From positions 1-45,193 of the forward strand of contig VGBT01000020.1 of the NCBI GenBank assembly GCA_016870395.1: a stretch of DNA of 45,193 nucleotides. Reading direction: 5' to 3'. Below, piece after piece: positions 8,640 through 18,780 of the stretch. Positions within the stretch are counted from its first letter, which is position 1. Every line of letters starts with the position of its first letter. Position numbers and translations under genes: made by a program. The stretch is from Actinomycetota bacterium (GTDB lineage Bacteria > Actinomycetota > Acidimicrobiia > IMCC26256 > JAENVU01). The notes below the pieces were generated by a model, which was not told the DNA's origin, made no database searches, and worked only from the letters and a program-made list of their open reading frames with translations.

Positions 8640-9932
8640 CTATCCCGTTGCTGCGATCGCGGGGCAGTCTGCACCCACGATGACCGTGACGTCGACCACC
8701 CCGATAGCGGTCGTGGCCTTCTTCAGCACCCCACAGCCCAGCGCGTCCAGGAGCCGCTGCGCGTCGGCACGTTGTGCGTCGCGGTAGTACACGACCTGCG
8801 TGGTCGCCACACCGAACCCGGGGACGTTGCCGGTGAGCGTGACCTCGCCACCCGCCGGGACGACCTTGGCCGCCGCACCCTGTGCCACCCCGACCGCACC
8901 CGTTCCGTTCAGGATCTCGACTCGGGGCCGCTCGCCCGCTGGTGCGAGCAGGGCGTTCGCAAACGCACCGTTCACGTAGCGGGCGAGCGCGTCGCGACGT
9001 ACCTCGAAACGCTCACCGCCCCCCGTAGCGATGGACTCGACCGGCAACGTGTCGGTCCGGTGGGGCGCGCTCGCACCCGCGTCGACCAGGACGCCGAGCT
9101 CAGGACGTTTCGCCACCGTCGCCGCGGCCGCCCGTTCGTCACCCAGGCGAGCCATCCACGCGTCGAGCACGTCCTGCACGGTCACCAACCGGTCGAGCTC
9201 ACTGCCGGGCTGTGTCGCGGTGAGCACGCGCGCCGCAGTCGCCGCGTCGAGCTCCTGGGTTCCGCTCGGCACCGTGACCTCGTCGTCGAGACGCACTGAC
9301 CGCTGCATCTCGACCGTGAGCGGCTCGGCCGGCGCCAGAGCGGCTACGAGGTCGGCGTCGTCGACGACGAGCGTGGTACCGATCCTGACTCCGAGCATGT
9401 TCTCGACCGTGGTCCGGAGCAGGTCGTCGTCGCCCTGGGCCGGCAGGTCGGCCAGGGTCTGCACGCCGAGCGACGGAACCTCCACCTGGGTCGCCGCCGG
9501 CAACAGCAAGACCGAGGCGTCCTCGCCTCCGGTCCCGACCACCACGAGCAGGTCGGCGCGACCGGACGCGTCAGTGTGCGTGAGCAGCAGCGTGTCCGCG
9601 GGGACGTCGGCACTCGGCGGCGCGGTGGTGTCCTTACCGCCGTCGCTGTCGTCGGCTCGCACCAGCATGCCGACACCGACCGCCGCCGCGAGCGCGAGCG
9701 CGATCCCGGGCATCACCACCAGCCAGAACCGGCGCCGTTGGGCCCGCAGGCGGCGCTCCCGGCGCCTCGAGCGCTGGCCGGCTGGCGCGGCCGCGTCGAG
9801 TTCGCCAGGACGGGACGCCCGTGTTCGGCGCGAGCGCCCGGCCCGCCGGTAACGGGACCGCTCCTCCCGCCTCTCCCGGCGGCTGGGGCGCGGCGGCTCG
9901 TCCACGACTGTGCCGCCTGCGCGCTGCGCCAT
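8640..9932 (-). CDS. Membrane-anchored LCP-like protein with LytR C-terminal domain
   Basis: A 430-residue protein with a long Arg-rich cytoplasmic tail (17-68) and one membrane helix at about 69-91. The external domain resembles a diverged LytR-CpsA-Psr fold (TLLLTHTDASGRADLLVVV, LLRTTVENMLGVRI, GSELDRLVTVQDVLDAWMA). A typical LytR_C domain follows at about 330-415 (RVEILNGTGAVGVAQGAA). LCP enzymes attach polymers to peptidoglycan, but the usual arginine cluster is not evident here, so activity is uncertain. The start ATG 9932 overlaps the nadD stop as TGATG with no ribosome site of its own, implying coupling. The gene is followed at once by rsfS. Confidence 0.75.
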   Translation of the reverse strand: MAQRAGGTVVDEPPRPSRRERREERSRYRRAGRSRRTRASRPGELDAAAPAGQRSRRRERRLRAQRRRFWLVVMPGIALALAAAVGVGMLVRADDSDGGKDTTAPPSADVPADTLLLTHTDASGRADLLVVVGTGGEDASVLLLPAATQVEVPSLGVQTLADLPAQGDDDLLRTTVENMLGVRIGTTLVVDDADLVAALAPAEPLTVEMQRSVRLDDEVTVPSGTQELDAATAARVLTATQPGSELDRLVTVQDVLDAWMARLGDERAAAATVAKRPELGVLVDAGASAPHRTDTLPVESIATGGGERFEVRRDALARYVNGAFANALLAPAGERPRVEILNGTGAVGVAQGAAAKVVPAGGEVTLTGNVPGFGVATTQVVYYRDAQRADAQRLLDALGCGVLKKATTAIGVVDVTVIVGADCPAIAATG

Positions 9933-10510
9933 CAGGAGGAAGTGTAGAGGCCCCGATCCTTGATGAAGCGCACTACCGCCGGCGGCACGAGGCCGTCGAC
10001 CGGGCGCCCGGCGGCGATCCGGGCTCGCAGCTCCGACGACGAGATGTCGAGGCGCGGCACGGCGACGTGCCGCCACCGCCAGTTCGGGCCGGGCGGGTCG
10101 GCGTGCTCGCCGGCGCGCTCCATGACCACCACCGTGGCCAACGGCCGGGTGTCCTCGAGGCGACGCCAGGTCCCCATGTTGGCCGCGGCATCGGCACCGA
10201 GCACCAGGAACAGCTCCCGGTCCGTCCCGCCCAGGGCCTCCAGGGTGTCGGCGGTGACCGACGGCCCCACACGCTCGATCTCCACCGTCGAGCACTCCAC
10301 GCCGTCGACGCCCTCGCAGGCGCGCGTCACCATCTCCGCGCGCAGCGCTGCGGAGGCGACGACCGTTCCGCGCTTCTGCCACGGATCTCCGGCGGGAACG
10401 AGCAGCACTCGATCGAGGCCGACGACCGCGCGTACCTCTGCCGCGGCGGCAACGTGGCCGGCGTGCACCGGGTCGAAGGTGCCCCCGAGAATCCCCAGCC
10501 GCTCGACCAC
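9932..10510 (-). CDS. nadD: Nicotinate-nucleotide adenylyltransferase
   Basis: It adenylates nicotinate mononucleotide from ATP in NAD synthesis. The 192 residues begin ERLGILGGTFDPVHAGHVAA, holding the GGTFDP and HxGH motifs of the nucleotidyltransferase superfamily, and end with ISSSELRARIAAGRPVDGLV, the ISSTxIR motif, followed by a normal C-terminus. The GTG start at 10510 has no close alternative. It heads the nadD-lytR-rsfS cluster, an order common in actinobacteria, and is divergent from the LivG relic. Confidence 0.96.
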   Translation of the reverse strand: MVERLGILGGTFDPVHAGHVAAAAEVRAVVGLDRVLLVPAGDPWQKRGTVVASAALRAEMVTRACEGVDGVECSTVEIERVGPSVTADTLEALGGTDRELFLVLGADAAANMGTWRRLEDTRPLATVVVMERAGEHADPPGPNWRWRHVAVPRLDISSSELRARIAAGRPVDGLVPPAVVRFIKDRGLYTSS

Positions 10511-10549
10511 GACCCGAGTCTACGGGCGCCCCGAACACGGGGAGCCGAA

Positions 10550-10567
10550 GGTCCTGGTACCAAGACC
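10550..10567. promoter_or_regulatory. Imperfect palindrome between divergent genes
   Basis: GGTCCTGGTACCAAGACC is an 18-bp palindrome with one mismatched pair and a perfect TGGTACCA core. It lies midway in the 111-bp gap between nadD and the ABC-ATPase relic, where an operator would be expected. No regulator is known for it here. Confidence 0.3.
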
Positions 10568-10621
10568 TCGCAAGCGATCACGGGTTACCATGCCGCGCAC
10601 CTATAGCACCCAGGGGGCAAA

Positions 10622-11029
10622 GTGCCACTGCTGTCGGTGGAGGACATCGAGGTCGAGTTCGGGCGAATCCGCGCGCTCGACGACCTCGCGTTCGACGTCA
10701 ACACCGGACAGTTCTGCGCGCGCATCGGCCCGAACAGCGCCGGGAAGACCACGCTCTTCAACTGCGTGAGCAGCGTGTACACGACCCGCCGCGGTTCCAT
10801 TCGATTCGACGGACGCGAACTGCTCTTGATGGCCCCGCACCGCGTCGCGCGCGCCGGTATCGCCCGAACGTTCCAGAACCTGGCGCTCTTCCGCGCCCTT
10901 GCCGTGCGTGCGCGGGAGCTGCTGTGCCGCCTGTCACTCGACCAGGTCGTCGTGCTCGACTTCGGCCGCAAGACCGCGGAGGGCACACCGAAGCACGTCA
11001 GTGCCGACCCGAGAGCGATCAACGGTTGA
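10622..11029 (+). pseudogene. Internally deleted LivG-type ABC ATPase relic
   Basis: A 135-residue frame whose N-terminus is a good branched-chain amino acid-type ABC ATPase: LLSVEDIEVEFGRIRALDD, Walker A GPNSAGKTT (37-45), and the Q-loop region GIARTFQNLALF (79-90). Around residue 100 it jumps to the extreme C-terminus of the family (VVVLDFGRKTAEGTPKHVSA). About 110 residues are missing, including the signature LSGGQ, Walker B and H-loop, so ATP hydrolysis is impossible. The deletion kept the frame open. A strong ribosome site (AGGGGG) remains before the GTG start. No transporter partners are nearby. It is best read as a pseudogene from a single deletion. Confidence 0.75.
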
Positions 11030-11082
11030 GTCGGGCCGAGGAAGCAGCCGACACGACCCAGACCGACGGCGGGCCGGACCCG

Positions 11083-11664
11083 GTGAGTGCTCCCGCGCAC
11101 CTCCTGGTCCGGGTCCGGCTCCCCGACCGTCCCGGCGCGCTGGGCCAGGTCGCTTCGCGGATCGGGGCGGTGCGCGGCGACATCGTGCGCATCGACGTGC
11201 TCCAGCACGGCGGCGACGAAGCCGTCGACGAGTTCGCGCTGCGCCTCGCCGATCTCGGCCTCGTCCCCGTGCTGGTCCGCGAGATCGGCGAGGTCGACGG
11301 GGCGACCGTCGAGAGCGTCCGCGCGGTCGAGGTGGTTCCCGACGCCCGCCTCGACGCACTGGACTCCATCACCGAGCTGCTGGCTGCCCAGACGGTGCTC
11401 GAGCTGGCAGAACTCGTCTGTGTCTACGCCCGGCGCGAGCTGCACGCCGACTGGTGCAGTTTCGTGCAGGGCGACCGGCTCCTCGCCGTTGACGGCGTGG
11501 TGGCCGCCACCTCTCCCTCCGTCGCGGAATGTCCGCTCGCTGCGGCGGAGTGCCGACTTCGCGTCGGGCGAAACCCACCCTTCCACCCTCGTGAGCGGGC
11601 TCAGCTCGAGGCCATCGGCCGACTCACCGACGGCCTCTGGGCGCTCGTCGTCCGCCACGACTAG
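11083..11664 (+). CDS. ACT-domain protein with GAF-like C-terminus
   Basis: A 193-residue protein from GTG 11083; a TTG at 11026 overlapping the upstream stop (TTGA) would add 19 residues of low-complexity sequence. Residues 4-75 form an ACT domain (HLLVRVRLPDRPGALGQVAS, RIDVLQHGGDEAVDEF), a small-molecule sensing fold usually binding amino acids. Residues from about 90 on (DALDSITELLAAQTVLELA, HADWCSFVQGDRLLAV) look like a short GAF-type domain. No enzyme domain is attached, so a regulatory role is likely. The ligand cannot be read from the sequence. The gene ends at the tandem repeat block and converges on the VWA gene. Confidence 0.65.
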   Translation: MSAPAHLLVRVRLPDRPGALGQVASRIGAVRGDIVRIDVLQHGGDEAVDEFALRLADLGLVPVLVREIGEVDGATVESVRAVEVVPDARLDALDSITELLAAQTVLELAELVCVYARRELHADWCSFVQGDRLLAVDGVVAATSPSVAECPLAAAECRLRVGRNPPFHPRERAQLEAIGRLTDGLWALVVRHD

Positions 11665-11677
11665 CAGGAATCAGGCT

Positions 11678-11851
11678 TCTACCTCCTCTGGTCGGCTCCG
11701 CCTGCGCTCGCACTTCGGCTCGCTCCGGCTACGCCTCTACCTCCTCTGGTCGGCTCCGCCTGCGCTCGCACTTCGGCTCGCTCCGGCTACGCCTCTACCT
11801 CCTCTGGTCGGCTCCGCCTGCGCTCGCACTTCGGCTCGCTCCGGCTACGCC
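11678..11851. repeat. Three perfect 58-bp tandem repeats at a convergent gene junction
   Basis: Units 11678-11735, 11736-11793 and 11794-11851 are identical, starting TCTACCTCCTCTGGTCGGCT and ending CCGGCTACGCC, followed by a five-base partial unit. Each unit has internal near-repeats (CGGCTCCGC, CGGCTCGCT, CGGCTACGC). There are no spacers, so this is not a CRISPR array. The last unit contains the TAG stop of the minus-strand VWA gene, whose final codons lie just beyond the array. The block fills nearly the whole gap between two convergent genes. Confidence 0.95.
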
Positions 11852-13368
11852 TCTACGACCGCGGCGACGAAGCGCTCGAGCTGACGGAGGTTGCGGCACT
11901 CGTAGACGCCGTCGCAGTGGATCCCGTAGTCAGACACGATCGAATCGCCGGTGTCCCAGTAGCCACGCGGCTCGGGGTTGAGCCAGAACAGCCGCCGTGC
12001 CTTCTGGCGCAGCTCCTTGAGCACCCAGGCCTGCGACGCGTGGTAGTTGTTGCGGGCGTCGCCGAGCAGGATGATCGACGTCTTCGACGTGATCTCGTGC
12101 AGGTGCCGGTCGTGGAACACGTCGAACGCGTGCCCGTAGTCGGAGTGCCCGTCGACCCACACCACGTCGGCCTCGGTGTTGACCCGATGGATGGCCTCGG
12201 TAATCTCGTCGGACTCCGAGAAGTGGCGCGTGACCTCGTCGATGCCGTCGATGAAGACCCATGACCGCACCTTCGAGAACTGGCCGGCCATCGCGTACAC
12301 GAACTGCAGCGTGAACCGGGCGAAGCTCGCGACCGAGCCCGAGATGTCGGCCACAACCATGATGTCGGGCTTCGACGGGCGCGGGTGCTTGAACTTCGGC
12401 TCGGCCGGGACGCCGCCGTACGAGAGCGAGTGCCGCACCGTCGCCCGGAAGTCGAGATGCCCGCGGTTGCGGCGGCGGCGGCGCTGCGCGAGCCGGGCCG
12501 CCAGCGCCCGGGTCAACGGCTCGATCGCGTTCTGCAGCTGTGCCATCTCCTCACGCGACGCGTGCATGAAGTCGACGTCCTCGGGCAGCGGCTTGCGCAG
12601 CGTCCGCGCCATCGCCCCCACCCCACGGTCGGCGACCAGCCGGCGGCGGATCTCGGCCTCGACCAGATCGCGGAACTCCCGGAGCCGCGCCTCGAACTCC
12701 TCGCGCTGGAACCGCGATCCGAGCGGGTCCTCGGGCTCGCCCTCGTCGCCGGCCTGCTCGGCCGCGCGCTGGGCCATGCGACCGGCGAGCGCGTCGTAGT
12801 CGAGCTGCCGTAGGGTCCGGTACAGGTAGTAGGTGCCGCCCACCGGACGACCGGGCTCCATCCCGGCGAACCGGCTGACCGCCATCGCCGCGAGCTGGCG
12901 CATCTGCTCGCGGTCCATGTTCATCAGCGCGGAGAGGAGCATCTCGGCTAGCTCCTCGTTGCCCATCCCCTCACCGGACCCACCGCTGCCCTGTTGCCCG
13001 GGAACGCCCCCGGCCTCCTCGCCCTCCCCGAGCTCGCCCTCCTCGCCGTCGGACTCGGGGCTCACCCCCCCGCTGTAGAGCGCGAAGTACACGTCGAAGG
13101 CCGTGTCGAAGGCGGCTCGGTGGCGGAAGTGCTTCACGAGCGTGGCCGCGAGCACCTCGCGCAGCGAGTCGCGGTCCGTAAGCGGCACCAGCTCGACGGC
13201 CCGCATGGCATCGAGGTTCTCGGTCATCGACACCGGGAGCCCGGCCGCCCGCAGCTCGTGGACGAACCCCTGGAACACGTCGAGCATCACACCGCTGCCC
13301 ACGCCCGACGGGACCTCGACCTGGCTGCGCGTCATCGCGTCGACCATCTTCGCGGCGTTGAAGGCCAC
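11845..13368 (-). CDS. VWA-domain (CoxE-like) protein
   Basis: A 507-residue protein whose C-terminal half is a von Willebrand factor A-type domain with a metal-binding MIDAS motif, VADISGSVASF, near residue 340. The N-terminal region (FVHELRAAGLPVSMTENLDA) and a Gly/Glu-rich linker (about 100-125) match the CoxE-like family. Such proteins pair with a MoxR ATPase as a chaperone that matures or inserts cofactors into enzymes. The MoxR gene lies directly upstream, 51 bp away. The target is unknown, as no metalloenzyme genes are nearby. ATG 13287 is a possible later start. The stop lies inside the tandem repeats. Confidence 0.85.
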   Translation of the reverse strand: MAFNAAKMVDAMTRSQVEVPSGVGSGVMLDVFQGFVHELRAAGLPVSMTENLDAMRAVELVPLTDRDSLREVLAATLVKHFRHRAAFDTAFDVYFALYSGGVSPESDGEEGELGEGEEAGGVPGQQGSGGSGEGMGNEELAEMLLSALMNMDREQMRQLAAMAVSRFAGMEPGRPVGGTYYLYRTLRQLDYDALAGRMAQRAAEQAGDEGEPEDPLGSRFQREEFEARLREFRDLVEAEIRRRLVADRGVGAMARTLRKPLPEDVDFMHASREEMAQLQNAIEPLTRALAARLAQRRRRRNRGHLDFRATVRHSLSYGGVPAEPKFKHPRPSKPDIMVVADISGSVASFARFTLQFVYAMAGQFSKVRSWVFIDGIDEVTRHFSESDEITEAIHRVNTEADVVWVDGHSDYGHAFDVFHDRHLHEITSKTSIILLGDARNNYHASQAWVLKELRQKARRLFWLNPEPRGYWDTGDSIVSDYGIHCDGVYECRNLRQLERFVAAVVEA

Positions 13369-13419
13369 GCGGTCATCCCCGCGCGGCAGGCAACGACGGC
13401 GAGTCGACGAGCAACCCCT

Positions 13420-15581
<2,162 letters not shown>

Positions 15582-15918
15582 GCGGGTGAGTCTAATCCTT
15601 GACCGCCCGGTCTAGTCCGGCAGTTTCGCCCGTGACACCCGGCTCCGCGGCGCCCCATCAGCCTTCACGAGCCCCGCGCCGCGCGCGGAGTGTGGGCGAA
15701 CCCTTGCGAGCGGGGTGTGCCTCGGGTCACACTGTTCGGGTTCTCTCGCCCGCCGGAACGGGGGGAGGGCCCGAACCGGCGCCAGGAGACCGGCAGCGGA
15801 AGACCCGGGCCCACGGTGGGCGAGGAGTGGGGGTCGCAGGCGAGCAATCGCTGCGACCCCCACTCGCGTCCGGGCCCGGCCGAGCATCGAGGCGTCGCGT
15901 GGTGCGCTTCGGCGGCAC
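15582..15918. other. Intergenic region between proB and proA
   Basis: The 337 bp hold no convincing gene. Open frames here are Arg/Pro-rich, low in complexity and lack ribosome sites. The only clear structure is the 15-bp hairpin at 15825-15865, next to a smaller GCCCAC/GTGGGC inverted repeat around 15810. A promoter for proA could lie in the proximal half, but none is clear. Confidence 0.6.
15825..15865. terminator. Strong hairpin after proB
   Basis: GAGTGGGGGTCGCAG (15825-15839) and CTGCGACCCCCACTC (15851-15865) form a perfect 15-bp stem with an 11-nt loop, 54 bases after the proB stop. There is no U-run, as often seen in high-GC terminators. It would end or protect the obgE-proB transcript and limit read-through into proA. 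Confidence 0.55.
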
Positions 15919-17007
15919 TCAGCCCGGGAGCACGACGAGGTCGTCGCGGTGGATCACCTCGGGGGGTGAACCCTCGGGCAGCTCGGTGCTCCGACGTCCC
16001 GCCACCGTGCGCAGCGCAGCGGCTCCGTAGCGCACCAAGCCCTTGGCGAACGGACAGCCGTCCTCCGCGACGACCTCGACTGCGGCGTCGGCCTCGAAGT
16101 CGCCGACGACCTCGCGCACACCCGCGGCGAGCAGCGAGCGACCGCTGGCGACCAGTGCGCGCCGGGCGCCGTCGTCGACCACCACCCGCCCGGTGGCACC
16201 GACCGCGAACGCGATCCAGAGCTTCCGGCTCGGCAGCCGCTGCTCGCGTGGCTGCACGACGGTACCCACCGGGTCGCCACCGAGGGCACCCGTCACCACA
16301 CCGGGCTGTCCGGCAGCCGCGATCACCGCCCGAACGCCGGACCAGGAGGCGATCTTGGCCGCAGCCAGCTTGCTGGCCATCCCCCCGCTCCCCCTCTCCG
16401 AGCCGGTGCCACCGGCCACCGCCTCGAGCGCCTCGTCGATAGCGGCGATCTCCTCGATCAGCGACGCCTCGCCGTCGAGCCGGGGATCGGCGGTGTAGAG
16501 GCCGGGCGTGTCGGTGAGCAGCACGAGGAGCTCGGCATGCACGAGGTTCGCCACGAGTGCAGCGATTCGGTCGTTGTCCCCGTAGCGGATCTCGTCGTCG
16601 GCCACCGTGTCGTTCTCGTTCACCACGGGGACGACACCGAGGTCGAGGAGCCGGCCCAGCGTCTCGCGTGCGTGCAGGTACTGCGTCCGGTGCACGAAGT
16701 CGTACGGAGTCAGGAGCACCTGGCCGGCCACGACGCCGTCCGGAGCGAGGATCCCGTTGAGCCGTTCCATGAGCCGGGGCTGACCGACGGCGGCGATCGC
16801 CTGCAGCATGCCGATGTCGGTGGGTCGCGTCGTCAAGCCGAGCGCGGGCAGCCCGGCCGCGACCGCGCCCGAGAGCACGAGCACCACGGAGTGGCCCGCG
16901 CGGCGTACCTCGGTGAGCTCATTGCAGAGCTTGCGCAGCGCGCCGTCGTCCACCTCACCCGACGCGGCGGTGATCGACGAGGTGCCGATCTTGACCACGG
17001 CCCGCAT
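15919..17007 (-). CDS. proB: Glutamate 5-kinase
   Basis: It phosphorylates glutamate with ATP as the first step of proline synthesis and is usually inhibited by proline. The 362 residues hold the amino acid kinase domain (VVKIGTSSITA, VVLVLSGAVAAGLPAL, VVNENDTVADDEIRYGDND, GTGSERGSGGMASKLAAAKI) and a C-terminal PUA domain from about 275 on (GRVVVDDGARRALVASGRSL). Length matches the PUA-containing form. It follows obgE by 20 bp, the conserved obgE-proB order. Confidence 0.97.
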   Translation of the reverse strand: MRAVVKIGTSSITAASGEVDDGALRKLCNELTEVRRAGHSVVLVLSGAVAAGLPALGLTTRPTDIGMLQAIAAVGQPRLMERLNGILAPDGVVAGQVLLTPYDFVHRTQYLHARETLGRLLDLGVVPVVNENDTVADDEIRYGDNDRIAALVANLVHAELLVLLTDTPGLYTADPRLDGEASLIEEIAAIDEALEAVAGGTGSERGSGGMASKLAAAKIASWSGVRAVIAAAGQPGVVTGALGGDPVGTVVQPREQRLPSRKLWIAFAVGATGRVVVDDGARRALVASGRSLLAAGVREVVGDFEADAAVEVVAEDGCPFAKGLVRYGAAALRTVAGRRSTELPEGSPPEVIHRDDLVVLPG

Positions 17008-17027
17008 GTCGTCAGCCTTCCCTCATT

Positions 17028-18260
17028 TCAGAGGCCTTCCACGTACTCGAGCTCGACCGGACCGATTCGCACAGTGTCACCTTCGCGCGCGCCGGCACGA
17101 GAGAGCGCCTTTTCCACGCCCATGCGCCGAAGGCGGTCCTGGACGTACGCGATCGCCTCCTCGTTGGTGAGGTCCGCCATGGCCACGACCCGTTGCGCGG
17201 CGCGGCCCGTGACCCGCCAGGCGCCGTCGGGGTCGCGGGCGACGGCGAAGCCCTCCTCGACCGGGCGATGCACCACGAAGGGCTCGTGCTCGGGCGCTTG
17301 GGCGCGTGCCTCCTCCACCAGCGTGCCGAGCCGGCCGAGCAGCTCGTCGAGGCCCTGGTGGGCGACCGCGGAGATTTGCACGCCCTCGTAAGGCATCTGG
17401 GCGACGTCGGCCTTGGTACCCACGACAAGGCGTGGTCGGTCGAGGAGCTCGGGTCGGTAGCGACGCAGCTCGTCGAGCAGGATCCGCTCCTGGTCCTCCG
17501 GAGCGCGACCTTCGACGGAGGCCAGGTCGAGGAGCACCACGAGCACCCGGGCCCGCTCCACGTGGCGCAGGAATCGGTGACCGAGCCCACGCCCTTCGGC
17601 GGCGCCTTCGATCAGCCCCGGGATGTCGGCCAGGACGAACTCGTGGTCCCGGAAGCGCACGACGCCGAGGTGGGGCTCGAGCGTGGTGAAGGGGTAGTCG
17701 GCGACCTTGGGCTTCGCCGCGCTGACCGCGCTGATGAGGGTCGACTTGCCCGCGTTGGGGAATCCCACGAGCGCGGCATCGGCCATGAGGCGCAGCTCGA
17801 GACGCAGCCACCGTTCCTCGCCGTACTCACCCTGCTCGGCGAAGCTCGGTGCCCGACGTGCGTTCGAGAGGAACCGCGCGTTGCCGCGCCCACCTCGTCC
17901 GCCCGCGGCCGCGAGCCAGCGGTCCCCGTGGTGCACGAGATCCGCGAGCAGCTCCCCGGTGTCGTGACTCCGGATCGTGGTGCCCTCAGGCACGGCGACC
18001 GCCAGGTCGTCGCCGCCGGCCCCGTGGCGCTTGTTGCCCGAGCCGTGCGTTCCCGACTTGGCCTTGCGGTGGGGATGGTCACGGAACGCGAGCAGCGACG
18101 CGACGTTGCGGTCTGCTTGCAGCCAGACGTCGCCGCCCTGGCCGCCGTCGCCCCCGTCGGGACCGCCCTTCGGGACGTGCGCCTCCCGCCGGAAGGCAAC
18201 GCAGCCGGCACCACCGTCGCCGCCCTTCACGTTGAGCTGCGCCTCGTCCACGAAGGTCAT
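17028..18260 (-). CDS. obgE: GTPase Obg (CgtA), with OCT domain
   Basis: An essential ribosome-assembly and stress GTPase. The 410 residues start at ATG 18260 with the Gly-rich Obg fold (FVDEAQLNVKGGDGGAGCVA, HGSGNKRHGAGGDDL). The G domain follows with G1 GFPNAGKST near 165, switch DYPFTTLEPHLGVV, G3 DIPGLIEGA and G4 as GTKAD. A C-terminal OCT domain occupies about 340-410, as in actinobacteria and firmicutes. A frame extending upstream to 18611 lacks family support and is not used. A 253-bp gap with no recognised element separates it from rpmA. Confidence 0.97.
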   Translation of the reverse strand: MTFVDEAQLNVKGGDGGAGCVAFRREAHVPKGGPDGGDGGQGGDVWLQADRNVASLLAFRDHPHRKAKSGTHGSGNKRHGAGGDDLAVAVPEGTTIRSHDTGELLADLVHHGDRWLAAAGGRGGRGNARFLSNARRAPSFAEQGEYGEERWLRLELRLMADAALVGFPNAGKSTLISAVSAAKPKVADYPFTTLEPHLGVVRFRDHEFVLADIPGLIEGAAEGRGLGHRFLRHVERARVLVVLLDLASVEGRAPEDQERILLDELRRYRPELLDRPRLVVGTKADVAQMPYEGVQISAVAHQGLDELLGRLGTLVEEARAQAPEHEPFVVHRPVEEGFAVARDPDGAWRVTGRAAQRVVAMADLTNEEAIAYVQDRLRRMGVEKALSRAGAREGDTVRIGPVELEYVEGL

Positions 18261-18513
18261 GTCAGGTCCAGGATACGGACCCGGCTGGCCGAGCCTCTGT
18301 CCGTCGCTGTCCTCCCCCTCGCTTCCCCCGGTTCGTGCGAAGAGGAGCGCATCCCGCTCCTCGAACAACAAACCGGGAGCGCGGGTGGCAACGAGAAACA
18401 GGGCGGGCCGGCGCGTCCAAGCGCCGAGCGAGTTCGCGAGCGAAGCAAGCGCATGTTCGAGCGAACGCCGGACGCCCCGGCCGGCCCGGGGACGCGGCCC
18501 CCGGCACGGTGGG

Positions 18514-18771
18514 TCAGGAGCCGGCGGGCAGGACGTCGACCAGCTTGCGGCCACGGCGGTGACCGAAGCGCACCGTGCCGTCGACGGTGGCGAAGAGCGT
18601 GTCGTCACCACCGCGACCGACGTTCTCGCCCGGGTGGAACGTGGTGCCGCGCTGGCGCACGATGATCGTGCCCGCGCTCACCTCGGTGCCGCTGTAGACC
18701 TTGACACCGAGCCGCTGGGCGTTCGAGTCCCGACCGTTGCGGGACGACGCCGCACCCTTCTTCTTCGACAT
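18514..18771 (-). CDS. rpmA: 50S ribosomal protein L27
   Basis: An 85-residue L27, beginning [20 protein letters not shown], with the positively charged N-terminus that reaches the peptidyl transferase centre and the conserved [20 protein letters not shown]. No cleavable Firmicutes-type N-terminal extension is present. It lies 9 bp after rplU and is surely co-transcribed with it. Confidence 0.98.
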   Translation of the reverse strand: MSKKKGAASSRNGRDSNAQRLGVKVYSGTEVSAGTIIVRQRGTTFHPGENVGRGGDDTLFATVDGTVRFGHRRGRKLVDVLPAGS

Positions 18772-18780
18772 GCCGGCTCC

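Noticed and set aside
10585-10610. TATAGC at 10602 as a -10 element for the ABC relic
   Set aside because: It would leave a leader of about 8 bases that excludes the strong ribosome site, and no -35 is present.
11678-11851. Possible CRISPR array
   Set aside because: Units are contiguous and identical with no spacers, and no cas gene is in the window.
15612-15887. A 91-codon frame in the proB-proA gap
   Set aside because: Arg/Pro/Ala-rich, crosses the strong hairpin and has no ribosome site or recognisable motif.
18420-18475. Possible LexA/SOS box (GTTCGAGCGAAC)
   Set aside because: The half-sites face the wrong way compared with the GAAC-N4-GTTC consensus, and the neighbours are ribosomal genes.
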